A stretch of 64,000 nucleotides of DNA, taken from Hemileia vastatrix. Taxonomy: Eukaryota > Basidiomycota > Pucciniomycetes > Pucciniales > Zaghouaniaceae. The stretch covers positions 26,187,501-26,251,500 of the forward strand of contig JASXTE010000016.1 in the NCBI GenBank assembly GCA_030280995.1, in the 5' to 3' direction. This document shows positions 1-12,229 of the stretch, in pieces. The position numbers and the translations under genes are program-made. The notes beneath the pieces were generated by a model. That model was not told the DNA's origin and made no database searches. It saw nothing but the letters and a program-made list of their open reading frames with translations. The number at the start of each line of letters is the position of its first letter. The first letter of the stretch is position 1.

Positions 1-95
1 AACGGGAGCGCGAGCAAATCAATGGGAAGGATGGGAGTGAGCACACTGAGATCGTGGTGGTGGATGGGAGCAAGAGCCGGGTTTGCCAGCTCTGG

Positions 96-130
96 TGTTG
101 ACGCATCTCTGAAGAGACGCTCAGTCAACA
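96..130. repeat. Imperfect inverted repeat (hairpin)
   Basis: TGTTGAC at the left pairs with GTCAACA at the right. The inner segments GCATCTCT and AGAGACGC also pair with one mismatch, leaving a 2-nt loop and a small 3-nt bulge. The position inside any gene is unknown. It could be a transcript hairpin or a transposon remnant. Confidence 0.5.
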
Positions 131-318
131 TTTCTTTCGACAGCCAATGACACCGTAAATACACTCTCAAAGTGCTGTGACAAAACACCAAAAAAATTTC
201 CAAGTGCACCAAGTTTAAATGATATAGCTGTAATATTGAGAGTGGGACGGGTACAGTCAAGTCACAAAAGCTTGCAGATTTTTTGACAAAAAAAACAATG
301 TTGTTTTCACCAAAAAAT

Positions 319-380
319 GATTTGCCTATTCAAAAGGCTCAGGAATAAGTCAGGGGAACCCCCTTTTGAATAGGCAAATC
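319..380. repeat. Perfect 19-bp inverted repeat with 24-nt spacer
   Basis: GATTTGCCTATTCAAAAGG at 319-337 is the exact reverse complement of 362-380. The outer flanks are an A-run on the left and a T-run on the right, so the stem can extend. A stem ending in a T-tract would serve as a transcript end on the plus strand, or it may be a tiny foldback element. Confidence 0.65.
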
Positions 381-860
381 TTTTTTTTTTTTTTGAGTGA
401 AGCTTTGATTTCTTTCGTCCGAAATTCCGCAAGCTTTAGTGCCTTGGCTGTATCTGTCGGATTTGAAGATACTTGTCCCAAAATTGAAATTAACGTTGTA
501 AAAACTGACCAACAGAGATTAAAATAGCTATATTTAATTATATATTTTACTTTACTTTTTTTGCCCACCGAGTTTGTGTGTAGAGCAGTAGAGCTCATTT
601 ACACATAAGCACATGCCCACAGGTATGCACGGCTATTTATTTCGAAAACAAATAAATAAAAAGAAATGATTACCTCACAGTGGGAAGAACCAGTGGACCA
701 GATGTCTAGTAGTTTTTTTGGTCCCCAGTCAAACTCAGTCCGTAATTCTTGCCTGAACTGGGGAGTAACTCTCGCAGAACCCAACCCCTCCCTCTGTCTC
801 ACAAAGGGGATGCACCAGACTCAGACAGAGTCACTACCAGAATCACGCACAAAATTGCCA
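350..860 (-). other. Possible decayed two-exon gene piece (minus strand)
   Basis: On the minus strand an open stretch (about 802-667, ending near a GTGAGG or GTAATC donor) can be joined over a T-rich intron to a second open stretch ending at 350. The second part has coding-like composition. It runs into an A-tract and the 319-380 hairpin. No start codon, domain or family was recognised, so this may be chance open frame. Confidence 0.15.
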
Positions 861-1295
861 CATGAAGCCAAAAAAAGCACTAGATGTCTAGTGCACACTT
901 TTTTCCCCCTGTGCCTAATGCTTTACATTCCATTCCCTTTTATTCAATTATTGTTTTATAAGAATAGGTAAAGCATCATGTATAATTCTGTTTTAGACTT
1001 AATTTATTTTTTCTGTCTTGACAAGCAGTTCTCAAAACATTGAAACAAAAAAGAAAAATTTCAAATTTTTTATTGATAGCCCAAAAGTTGAGATGTTGTT
1101 GAAGTTGTAGTTGTAGTTGTTTTTATTTGACATCTTCCATTCATTTTAAGACAGTCTGTTTGACTTCTCTTTCAACTAAGAGGATGAAGAAGGGTGAGAC
1201 AACAGAGACATCAATCCGATTGCTACACAATGTATTGAAGATGTTAAAAAATTATCTATAAAAAAAATTAAAAATTAAACATAAAACATAAAACA

Positions 1296-2480
1296 TAAAA
1301 ATTTAATAATTTAATAATTTAAAAAATTTAAAAAATTTAAAAAATTTAATAATTTAAAAAATTTAAAAAATTTAAAAAATTTAAAAAATTTAAAAAATTT
1401 AAAAAATTTAAAAAATTTAAAAAATTTAAAAAATTTAAAAAATTTAAAAAATTTAAAAAATTTAAAAAATTTAAAAAATTTAAAAAATTTAAAAAATTTA
1501 AAAAATTTAAAAAATTTAAAAAATTTAAAAAATTTAAAAAATTTAAAAAATTTAAAAAATTTAAAAAATTTAAAAAATTTAAAAAATTTAAAAAATTTAA
1601 AAAATTTAAAAAATTTAAAAAATTTAAAAAATTTAAAAAATTTAAAAAATTTAAAAAATTTAAAAAATTTAAAAAATTTAAAAAATTTAAAAAATTTAAA
1701 AAATTTAAAAAATTTAAAAAATTTAAAAAATTTAAAAAATTTAAAAAATTTAAAAAATTTAAAAAATTTAAAAAATTTAAAAAATTTAAAAAATTTAAAA
1801 AATTTAAAAAATTTAAAAAATTTAAAAAATTTAAAAAATTTTAAAAATTTAAAAAATTTTAAAAATTTAAAAAATTTAAAAATTTAAAAATTTAAAAATT
1901 TAAAAATTTAAAAATTTAAAAATTTAAAAATTTAAAAATTTAAAAATTTAAAAATTTAAAAATTTAAAAATTTAAAAATTTAAAAATTTAAAAATTTAAA
2001 AATTTAAAAATTTAAAAATTTAAAAATTTAAAAATTTAAAAATTTAAAAATTTAAAAATTTAAAAATTTAAAAATTTAAAAAAATTTTTAAAAAAATATT
2101 AAAAAAAATATAAAAAAAATATAAAAAAAAATTTTAAAAAAATTTTAAAAAAATTTTTAAAAAAATATATAAAAAAATTTAAAAAAAATTTTAAAAAAAA
2201 TTTAAAAAAAAATTTAAAAAAAATTTAAAAAAAGATTTAAAAAAAATTTTTAAAAAAATTTAAAAAAAATTTTAAAAAAAATATAAAAAAAATTTAAAAA
2301 AAAATTTAAAAAAAATTTTAAAAAAAATTTAAAAAAAATTTTAAAAAATTTTAAAAAAAATTTTAAAAAAAATTTAAAAAAAATTTTAAAAAAAATTTTT
2401 TAAAAAAATTTAAAAAAAATTTTAAAAAAAATTTAAAAAAAAATTAAAAAAATTTAAAAAATTTAAAGTTTTAAAGTTGC
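1296..2480. repeat. Pure A/T satellite with changing unit length
   Basis: About 1.2 kb consists almost only of A and T. From about 1356 to 1838 the unit is A6T3 (9 bp, roughly 53 copies). After a short transition, 1881-2078 is A5T3 (8 bp, about 25 copies). From 2079 to 2470 longer degenerate A7-8T3-4 units occur. Every unit keeps the self-complementary core AAATTT. It lies in the 5' intergenic region of the Snf2 gene. Confidence 0.95.
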
Positions 2481-5400
2481 CATTTAAGATTTAAATTAAA
2501 ATAATAAAAGTAAAATATTTAACAAAATAAAAATACTGCAGCACAACGTTTGGGGCTGTGAATAAATTACCAAAAAAAAAATCATTTTTGTCTCCATGAT
2601 GATGGGGTTGACTGTGTATGTATTATAAACCTGGCTCAATCTTTACTAAATGTCTAGAAACCTTTATTTATTTCCTCAGAAAAAAAACAAAAGGAGGTCT
2701 AAAGAGGGAAAGAAGGAAGAAAAAAACCAGTCTGTCATTTTGACGCAATTATTATTATTTAAAAAAAATAAAAATAAAATAGGGGAGGAAGTGGCAACTC
2801 AAAGGATACTAAAAAGATAATCAATCATCAACTCCCACTATTTTACGCATATCCTTTTACTTAATCGATGTTGAGGGGAAGTCAGTAAGTTTAATCATAT
2901 TAGTCATGTCTTCGCGCATTTTTGTCTTGGAGAGAGACGGAGAGCACACAGCGCACAGTCTCGTCGTGTTTTAAGCGTATTTAACACAGCAGCACACGAT
3001 CCATGGTCATCATCATGTATGGTCATGAGTGCTCAACGGTTTGAAAATGAAAACCGCACCAATTTCCAGGCCCCTTTTTAGTATTATGTCGCAATAAAAT
3101 CATATATCTATATATCTTTTTTTGATATATTAGAAGATACAGATTCTAGACATTGATTATTGACATTAATTTTCCGGTTTTTCAACTTTCAAATCAACAA
3201 GACACCCAACTAAGACAAGTTTTGATAGCTCTTTAGTTACATACACATCTGTCGATCAACCTATCTATTTATCTATCTATCCATCCACTCATTTAACCAA
3301 TTTTTTTTCTTTACTCATTGAACGAACTAACGAATTAACCATCTATCCTTCTATTTCTCCATACACGTGGTATCGTATATACGCGCTTTTGTCGTCAACA
3401 ACGATTATATGAGTAAACCCTACCAATTTTATTTTTTCGCAAAAAAAAAAAAAAAGAAAGAAAGAAAAAAGAAAAAAGAAAAAAAACAGTTAACCGATTG
3501 AGATTGTGTGAGACAATGCGTGATTTAAGTATGATTGAGTTTATGAGTATCGTATTACACAACATTTGTCCTCAAATAACCGATAATAATATGCATACAC
3601 ATACATCTCATGAAACAGAAGATAAAAAAAAAAAAGATTAACGATCAGGGTAAATCATTTTTATTTTCTATTTATATTCCTTTTTTAAAAAAAATTTTTT
3701 TTATTGATTTTAAATTTTTTTTTAAAAAAAAAAAAAATAAAAAAAAAAATAAAATAAAAAAAAACTGTTTCTACGATTACAACAGCCATATCGGAAACGA
3801 TTGGTGCAGTTTTTTTGCGAAAAATTTCAAAACTTTTGGATAGATCCATTGACATTTGACAGGATATTTAGCTTGCGTTCACCAAAAATTTATCACTTTC
3901 ACTATCAAATGTCAATCATTCTGTCTAAATGTTTTTTTTTTTTGTTTTGTTTTGCATTGGTGCACCAGCGATTGTCGATATGGCTGTACATACATACATA
4001 CTACGAATGGTACACGTTATTAAGCAGAGAATTTATTTGGAGATGAGAAGCCAGCTCTATTTTTCATTCTAGCCGTAGAAGATTTTCGACGCCTTGCAGA
4101 GGACTAGGGGAGTTTTTAGCTGTGCAGTCGGAGGTAGGTAGAATGAAATATACCCAGGGGCAGACTAGGAAGTTTTGCATCGAGACTATTGGGTTAACCT
4201 TGTTGTCTTTTAGTCAGTGTAGCTTCATTGTCATCAATCGATTATGTTGTACATATCAATCTTACAAGACAAGATTCACATCTATATAGCTGACGTGTGA
4301 CACAATCAACGACATCATGATTAGAATAGAGATGTGAATTGCTGAGTATTTTTTTTTTTTGGTTTGCTTATTTACGTGTTTACACACATGTCTTTCTACA
4401 GCTAATCCAGGAAAGCTTGCGGTTGTCTCGCATCGCATCCCCCGGCAAAATCATGAGGTTCAGTTCAGATGAGCAATACCTTTTTGGCGGGAGATGATAG
4501 GCAAGACAACTTCAAGCTTTCGAGGATTAGCTGTAAATTAAGCGCACTAGTTGAGCACTGTCCTACATTGTTTCAGCAAACGCCCGTTAGATATCAACTT
4601 AAATGGCGCTCATTGTCATTTCACTCTTACTGTTATTCTCACCTGCGCTCTCATTGTTACTGTTACTCTCGCTCACACCCCACTTTACCCTAACATAACA
4701 TAACATAACATAACATAACATAACACTAGCAATGACTTTCCTTTTGTGTTTCACTTCTTCAATCTTGCTCGGAGTATTTCGAGACGTCAACTAAATATTG
4801 TTAGTGTGTGAGTGGATTGAGCGAGGTACGTAAATCAAGAGGGGATAGTTAGTTAGTGAAAGATGATGCTGACACGGAGAGCTTAAGTGCGATCCAATGA
4901 TTTCATACAAGAATGCATACCACTTGAATACTTGCACACATCTGAAAGATCCCTCCGCCGGTTGGAGGGAAGCGTTACTAATACAAGTGACTACTAAAGG
5001 ATGTAAGAAACAAGCCAATGTGGTGAGTGAATGGGACCAACATTCATGCGTACTTATATGAAAACTTATAATAATGTATATATATATGTATTGAATAGAT
5101 ATAGACCATCTAAGCATTATTATACTATGTTTTTGAGACTTGACTTAAAACCAAGGAAAGAAGAGGGAAACAACTGGGTATGCAGCACCACATGAAAGAA
5201 AAAGGAACACAGACTAAAGGCTATTGGCTATTTGCCGGTAAGCCCGAGACCCAACAAGGGGATTTAGTAGTGTGGTTTAGGACAAGTGAGCAGGGTCCAA
5301 GAGAAAGAAAGAGTAGATGTATGGAGAGAGGTGGATGAAGGATGTCAATACAGCAGAGTGATGAGAGGATGGAGATGGGAGTGAGGGAAGAAGAAGAAGG

Positions 5401-5676
5401 ATTGCGAATTAGTTGGACAGCAAACAAGGAACGGGCAAAGAAATAAAAGCCAAGAGCGTGATCTACATTCGGTCGTCGGCACAGTCTGGTGATCAGAAAT
5501 AATACTCAGCTGGGTTCTGGTGGAGTACTGGAAATCGATTGTGTGGGTGGCTTAGTAGCCATTGAATGGATTGATGGTTCTTTCTTTTCATTGGATTGGT
5601 TTTCTTCGCATTGTCTTTCCTTGGCCTTTTCCTCTTTATTGGTTGTCTCGCCATCCTCACCGCTCGCTATCAGCTC
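2481..5676. other. Intergenic region upstream of the Snf2-like gene
   Basis: No convincing coding frame was seen. The stretch holds a purine tract (3440-3487), A/T runs (3685-3765), TATC-like microsatellite (3265-3285), the ACATA repeat at 4691-4725 and a 7-bp-arm hairpin at 4950-4970 (TCCCTCC/GGAGGGA). The last few hundred bases before 5677 presumably contain the promoter and 5' leader of the downstream gene. No sharp TATA position could be assigned. Confidence 0.5.
4691..4725. repeat. Pentanucleotide microsatellite (TAACA)n
   Basis: About six head-to-tail copies of a TAACA unit. The unit differs from known fungal telomere repeats, so it is called a simple microsatellite. Confidence 0.9.
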
Positions 5677-8600
5677 ATGTCAGCCTCCGCACTCCATTCT
5701 CCATCTTCCTCCATTTCCTCCACTCCCCACAGCAATCCCGCAAACAATACTAACCCTCCTCCGTCCCCTTGTCCCTCTAATGCCTCTAATTCTTCTCCTT
5801 CATGTGGACTCCCTTCATCAAGTTCCCTTGTCAGGTTACTCTCTGGTCCTACTCTTCCTGATCTTCCGCCCTCAAATCGTCCTGCCTCTACCACCCCTAC
5901 ATCTCATCTCTCTGCTTCTCCTCCCCTATCTCCTGAATCAAAACGAGCTAGATCTGATTCTGCTCCCTCTATTACTCCCCCTAATAATATCCAGCTTCCC
6001 TCTCCCATTCTGCCTGCTGCACTCCATCCAGCTCCCCGGATTGATCTCAAATATCGCTTTGCGTCGCGCCATCAGCAGTTAGCTATCACTCAAGCCGCTG
6101 CCCGGCGATTGGCTGAACAAGCTCGCCAGCCTGCATTACCTTTGAATAATCCTTCTCATCCATCCCTGTCTCATAACACTGCCGTGCCTTTTTCACAGCC
6201 AGATCATTCACGCCATCCTCCTTTTGGTCATCATTTTCCCAATTATATTAACCATAATGCCCATTCTGGGCGCCATCAACAGCATCATCATCCACCACCT
6301 CAACCGCAACCGCAACAGCAACAACATTATCAATATCGTCAAGGTCTCAATCATCATACTTATTCTTACCACCATCCAAATCATCATCTCCAACCAACTC
6401 AACATCGCCATCATCATCATGACCATCCTCCTTTTCCTCACTACCCATATCAGGCTCGTGATCAAGCTCCCGTCTGTATTGGACTATTGTCAACTTTGGT
6501 TCTGGTTTTGCATCGTCTCAAAAATGATGGAGAACATGAGAGCCATTCATATGCTAAAAACCAACCACAAACTATTCCAGTCACTCTGGTCCGGGCTCCG
6601 CCCACAAATCATCAAGAAACACTCAAAGTCATTGGTTAGTTAGTTTCTTATCTTTCATCTCCTAATTTTTTTCATTTTTCTCTTAACATTTGTGTTTATA
6701 TTTTGACTTTTTTTTTTTTTTTTTTTTTTTGTTGCCATTTTGACCATTTCCAGCTTTTACTGGTGATCATTATGGAGTAGTGGAAGGTAAAGTTGCAAAT
6801 GTTATTGGTCCTTATTTGGGGCCAATCCATAGCGTCAGTGGTCGCGGGCCTGTTGGCGGATGGATACCCCCTTCTCCTCCCCCTGTTCAACTCGACTCTC
6901 CACCTCCCGTTGATCAGATCAACTCAAAATCCCCCCCTTCATTTCATGAAGCTTCTAACTCTAAAAATACACATCAGACATCCAGTTCTGTCTCTCATTA
7001 TCCAAGAATCAATGACAATCGAGAAATTTATCTTGAGTGTTGTGTTGTGCGGCGGTCTGAACAAGCACCATTGATGCTTCCTCTTCAAATACTTGTATTC
7101 TGTATTCCTTCTGCTATTTCAAAAATCGCTCATATTTTTAAGCAAAATCATATTCTTTTAGAACATCCAATTTCTTACGAAGCACATTTACATTTAGGTT
7201 GCCTTTATACTAATCCTCATATGAGCATGAATCCAATGGGCTTGGGTAATGCCAATTCTTCTCTTCAGTTTAACAATGGGCCTTCCTCCTGCACATTGCG
7301 CAATTTGCAAGTTACTAAAGGCGTTGAATTTCAACGGGAACAAGTTCATGAAGTATTTAAAAGCTTACGTAGCGGAGTCGATCTAGATGAAACTGAGCCT
7401 GACCCTATGGTTATTACTCCCCTTTATCCTCATCAAAAACAAGCGCTTAGTTTTTTGCTTGACCGTGAGACTCTCAAGCAAATTAACTCTCCTACCTCGT
7501 CTTCTAACATGAAAGAAAATATCAAGCCTCGGAACAATTCTCTTCAGGAAGGAGAAGATGATATCATATGCTTGTGGAAACCTAAAAAAGGGCATCAAGA
7601 TCAAATTGTGGGCTGGGTTAACGTTGTAACGGGTGATGAACAAAAAAGAACTGAAGTACCTACTCAATGTCGTGGCTCTATTTTGGCGGACGACATGGGT
7701 CTTGGAAAAACTATTTCCATCATTTCCTTAATTGCATCTACCTTGAATGAGGCTAGAAACCATGCTAAGGGCAGTCCGGCGGATAATTCTGAATTCAGGC
7801 TAGAGACGTTTTGCACAGAAAATGACCCCAAAGCTGTTGTCGGCGGTGCTTCAAGCAATAAGACGGATGTTCACCATCATCAACAAAATAACAATGTTTC
7901 CATGGCAGATCCGCAATCAAAATCTACGTCCAATTCTTCACTTTCAAAGCCAAAGGCAAAACCCAAAGCGAATCGTAAAACACTTAAAAGCAGGGAGAAT
8001 GCTGACAGCGATTCTCAGAACATTGTTAAAGTAAGTAGTCGAGCAACCTTAATTATATGCCCTCTATCAACAGTTCAAAATTGGGAAAGTCAAGTCGAGG
8101 AACATGTCCGAAAACCATCTGACTCTAAAGACAACACCACTTCAACCCTTTCAGTTTACGTCTATCATGGAAATAATAGAACATTAGATCCTCTAGTACT
8201 TGCAGATCATGATCTGGTGATTACTACTTATTCTTTGCTAGGTTATGAGTATTCCCGACAAAGTCGTGCTAGTAAGTTCGAAGGCGATCCTGTACTGGGG
8301 AGTGGAATCATCAAAGAAGATGAGGATAGTTCTGATAGCGGTGAGGAAGTCAATCAACATGGCCAATATCATGCACGTGGTAGTAATATCCAAAATGGAA
8401 AAGGCAAAGCGAAGGTGACTCGTAAGCCCAGGAAAGGTGATGGGACGCCTAGCGTTTTACAGTCCATTCGGTGGTTTCGAATTGTACTTGATGAGGCTCA
8501 GTAAGCTTTATTTTATCCCATCTTTTTAATAACCCATATCTATATTAAAGCTTACTTTTTTTGATATTTTCGATACTTATATTTTTATTTTTTTGGTTCC

Positions 8601-10331
8601 TCCGCCTAAAGCATGATAAAAGAACATACAACTATTCAAGCTCGTGCTGCCTGTGATTTGGTGGCTGAGCGAAGAGTGTGTCTCACGGGAACACCTTTAC
8701 AAAATTCACTGAATGACTTATTTTCCCTTGTCCGATTTTTACGTCTTGAGCCTTTTACAGATCGGACTCTATGGACCGCTTATATTGGTGGGCCGGCTAA
8801 ATTAGGCGACCCTCTTGGAATCTCTCGGCTTCAGCTAATCATGCGGCAACTCGCCTTGCGCAGAACCAAAGACTCCAAGGATCAAAAAGGTCAACCCATT
8901 TTATCATTGCCCGCCAAGAGGGAAGAGATGGTCTATTTGGATCTTAACGATAAAGAGAAATCATTTTATTCCACATTTCATCAACGTTCTAAGCAAACAC
9001 TTCTGACCTTGGAGCAGTCTAATACGTTACTAAAAAATTATTGTTCTATTTTGCAAGAGTTTTTGAGGTTACGTCAAATTTGTGTTGATATGAGTCTTGT
9101 GGCAGATAGTTCAAACAGAAGTTTATTAATGGGTGGGTCGGATGATTTATTGAAACAAATTAAGGAAGATGGTTTTACGAAGGAGCGCGCAATCAAATTA
9201 TGTGCATTATTACGTGATGCAGGTGCTGCTCAATGTGTTGAGTGTGACTTGGAGTTGATTTCAAATTTAAGTGATGGTTCTAATGAATTAGATGAGTCAT
9301 CAGAGTCCGCAAACGGACGAACACCCACTCTTCCTGCAACAGGGCCCGACTGCCGATCTACAAAGAATTTAAAACGTACTCGTAGTGGTGTCAAAAAACA
9401 TCCATCACAGGAATCAGCGCCTACAAATGGGATTAGAGAATTATCTCTTTCAACTCAATCTCGACCTTTAATCACCAAATGTCAACATCTTTTTTGTTTG
9501 GCTTGTTTTAGGAGTCAAGTATGTAAAGATTGGCCTAACCATGACTCTTCAACTAGTTTGTTTCCTTGTTCAGTGTGTAAAGAAGAATTGTCGATGACAA
9601 TGGATGTGGTCGAAATTAATCCAAAGAAGTTGGAAACTATCTCATCAGAGCAGATGATGTCACAGAACATTGACGCTACGGTGGATTCCAAGCCCAAGCC
9701 AGTCATAAAAAAGAATAAGGCCACCACCGCTAAGACTGCGGAATTCAGGGATGATGTAGAAGAGTATAGTACGAAAATTCGTACCCTTTTAGTGGATCTG
9801 TTACCTTTTAGCCAAGCAAATCCTCATTCAGATAATTATAATCCTCATCTGGCTAGACCTTTACCTTCCGATGACCCTGATTTCCCTTTCCAAGCTGTAC
9901 CCGGAGAGGTAGTCAAGAGTGTTGTATTTTCACAGTGGACGAAATTACTAGACAAGTTTTGTTTTTTATTTTTATTTTTTATACTAGATTTAGCTGAGAT
10001 ATGTACTAAAATTAATGTGTGTTACATATTTAATATATATCAGAATAGCGGATGCCTTGAGTACCTTTAAAATAGAATATGGTAGGCTAGATGGAGCGAT
10101 GAATCGTATAGAAAGATCAGCTTCGATCAACGCTTTCAAAACCGATGCCAAGGTAGAAGTTTTACTTGTTAGCCTTAGGGCAGGCGGTGTAGGGCTAAAT
10201 CTAACGTGTGCCCGACGAGTTTATTTAATGGTTTGTTGTTTCACAGTTTACTCACTAGCTTAGATTTAAGATAATTTAGATGTCTTTTTTTTCTATTAAA
10301 CTCATTTAATGTCGGCTTTATTATTATTATT

Positions 10332-10390
<59 letters not shown>

Positions 10391-10947
10391 TTTTTGTTAC
10401 GTAGGAGCCTTTTTGGAACCCGGCTGTTGAAAATCAAGCGGTCGATCGAGTTCATCGGTTAGGGCAAACTAAACCGGTCAAAATGACTCGATACATCATT
10501 AAAGGATCTATTGAGCAAAATATGTTGGAGGTCAGTTTTGGGGATCTTGGATCAATGTTAGAATGGTATTGCGATTTTTTCTGATTGGCCACTTTTTTTT
10601 TTTTTCTTCTTTTTTTTTCTTGGTATGGCGAATATTTCTTTCATTCACTCTCTTAGATTCAAAAACGTAAAACAGAATTGGCAAAGTGAGCTTTACCCCA
10701 TATGTTATGATATATTTCATTACTCAAATTTGTTGATTTAATTTTTTTTTCTTTCTTTCTTTCTTGATATTGTTTTGCTTGTAGCATGAGCCTGGGACAA
10801 ACATTAAGCAAAGCTGAGTTGAGTAAACGAAGGGTAGAAGATTTGAAAATTATGTTTAAAGATCATATGGAGACATCATCAACAACAACCACATCATCAC
10901 CTTCACATTCATCTGATAAGGAAACCACGGAGATCGTGAATAAATAA
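5677..10947 (+). CDS. Snf2-family DEAH ATPase with embedded RING finger (Rad5/Rad16/Uls1-like)
   Basis: Seven exons: 5677-6634, 6754-8500, 8612-9955, 10044-10230, 10405-10530, 10657-10685 (29 nt) and 10785-10947. They join in frame to 1517 codons plus stop. All introns are GT-AG, most with T-rich 3' ends. The N-terminal third is low complexity (Ser/Pro, then His/Gln-rich). The ATPase follows: Walker A DDMGLGKT near K638, DEAH at about 899-902 (split by intron 2, which restores the His), LTGTPLQN just after it, and in lobe 2 LLVSLRAGGVGLNL and DRVHRLGQTKPV. Between the lobes sits a C3HC4 RING (Cys 1110, 1113, 1192, 1197, 1200, 1221, 1224; His 1194). Family role: nuclear, ATP-driven remodelling or translocation on DNA, with RING E3 ubiquitin-ligase activity as in DNA-damage tolerance (Rad5/HLTF) or SUMO-targeted turnover (Uls1). 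No clear HIRAN domain was seen, so the subfamily is unsettled. The ATG at 5677 was chosen because the upstream in-frame ATG at 5596 adds a membrane-like stretch that does not suit a nuclear protein. Confidence 0.9.
10335..10395. repeat. (TA)n microsatellite plus T-tract inside intron 4 of the Snf2-like gene
   Basis: About 24 TA dinucleotides followed by about 14 T residues, ending just before the acceptor at 10403-10404. It lengthens this intron to 174 bp, the longest in the gene. Confidence 0.95.
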
Positions 10948-11176
10948 GGAACAGAATGGAAATGAAGTAAAAAAAACAAAAGTATCATAATTGGTCAAAA
11001 TGAATAACATTTAGGATTATTTTTTCCAGTCAATTGATGAGAGGGAAAGGATTGATAGCTTTTTTTATATATACAAAAACATGTATTTTCTGTCAATTTA
11101 TTTGATATTGAAAGCAGATTATGTGGCTATTTTTATTATTTTTTTAACTTTTTTTTTTTTTTTTTTTTTTTTTGCT

Positions 11177-11210
<34 letters not shown>

Positions 11211-11612
11211 ATTGCAAGCATCCTTTTATCTGACATGGTTATTACCAGTTATATATATTTATTTATTTAGAAAAGTTAGAAATGATATGGGAAAGGATGT
11301 GGACTATGAGATGTTAAGCTAGGCTAAGTTATGCTAGGTTGTATTTGGTTTGGGGGCAAGAAGTGTAGTTGGTGAGGGAAGGGTCAAGAAATATAAACAA
11401 TTAGTTTAGAGAGTTGGGGGGAGGGCAGAAGGGAAGTGGAGGAGAGGAAAAAAGGGGGGATTTCACATACATAAAAAATGTGTGTGTGTGTGTGTGTTGG
11501 GAGGGGAGGAGAGGGGAGGAGAGGGGAGATGGGGCTTGATAATTTTATGGATTGTTTTTTTTTTTTTTTTTTTTTTCATTGGGTTGGAGGTTTTTTGTTG
11601 AATATGGTAGTT
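10948..11612. other. 3' flank of the Snf2-like gene with simple repeats
   Basis: Presumed 3' UTR and terminator region. It contains a T-tract with (TA)n at 11149-11207, a purine-rich GGGGAGG tract at 11416-11530 and (TG)n at 11478-11496. No coding frame was recognised. Confidence 0.6.
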
Positions 11613-11714
11613 GTTGTTGTTGTTGTAGTAGTGGTAGTAGTAGTAGTGGTAGTAGTGGTGGTAGTAGTAGTAGTAGTGGTAGTAGTAGTAGGAGTAGTGG
11701 TAGTAGTAGTAGTG

Positions 11715-11751
<37 letters not shown>

Positions 11752-11829
11752 GTGTAGTAGTGTTAGTAGTAGTAGTGGTAGTAGTAGTAGTAGTGGTAGT
11801 TGTAGTAGTAGTGGTAGTAGTAGTAGTTT
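11613..11829. repeat. Compound trinucleotide repeat (GTA/GTG)n
   Basis: About 70 trinucleotides, mostly GTA with interspersed GTG, GTT and GGA. Open frames here (poly-Val, poly-Ser) come from the repeat and are not genes. The repeat stops abruptly where the LTR-like sequence begins at about 11829. Confidence 0.95.
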
Positions 11830-12229
11830 TCAGCCTAAATATCCCTAGGACTTAGTATTTCTTATACTTAAAATAAGATAACCTTAATTAAATTAAGCTT
11901 ATATCTTAAAAATAAGGTTAAAACACTTATATATATGTTATAATACATATATATATATAATTATTACACTATTATATAACTTATAGTAGTTTAAATAGCT
12001 TATCCATAGCCTAATAATACTTATAAAGGTGTTAATGGAGTCATAATATATTTATCTTAAGTGATATTAAGTAATTATAGACATACATAAGCTTATATGT
12101 ATACATAAATCTCATATTCAGTGAAATATGCAGTATATTATGTATATTTAGGTCTATAAGTGGGTTTTAGCCTCTTAATAGCCTACAACCTTTGTTTTTC
12201 CGCTTATTTTAGGTCATATGGACATATTA
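11829..12229 (+). mobile_element. Diverged LTR-like fragment
   Basis: The first 25 bases (CAGCCTAAATATCCCTAGGA) resemble the start of the X-type LTR at 35611 (CAGCCTGGATATTCCTAGGA). The rest is AT-rich with no clear match. No far terminus was found, so this is at best a truncated relative. Confidence 0.35.

Noticed and set aside
4691..4725. Telomere repeat or interstitial telomere
   Set aside because: The unit is TAACA, five bases, not a TTAGGG-type repeat.
5596..5676. N-terminal membrane-like extension of the Snf2-like protein from the ATG at 5596
   Set aside because: A hydrophobic leader does not fit a nuclear chromatin ATPase. The ATG at 5677 is in the same frame and more plausible.
5489..6643. 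Open frames in other phases over exon 1 (plus and minus)
   Set aside because: They are shadows of the Ser/Pro and His/Gln-rich exon 1 and lack codon logic of their own.
6754..7250. HIRAN domain in the Snf2-like protein
   Set aside because: The region has some hydrophobic blocks, but no recognisable HIRAN pattern could be aligned by eye.
11478..11855. Long open frames coding poly-Val or poly-Ser
   Set aside because: They are produced by the GTA/GTG trinucleotide repeat and have no start context or conserved sequence.
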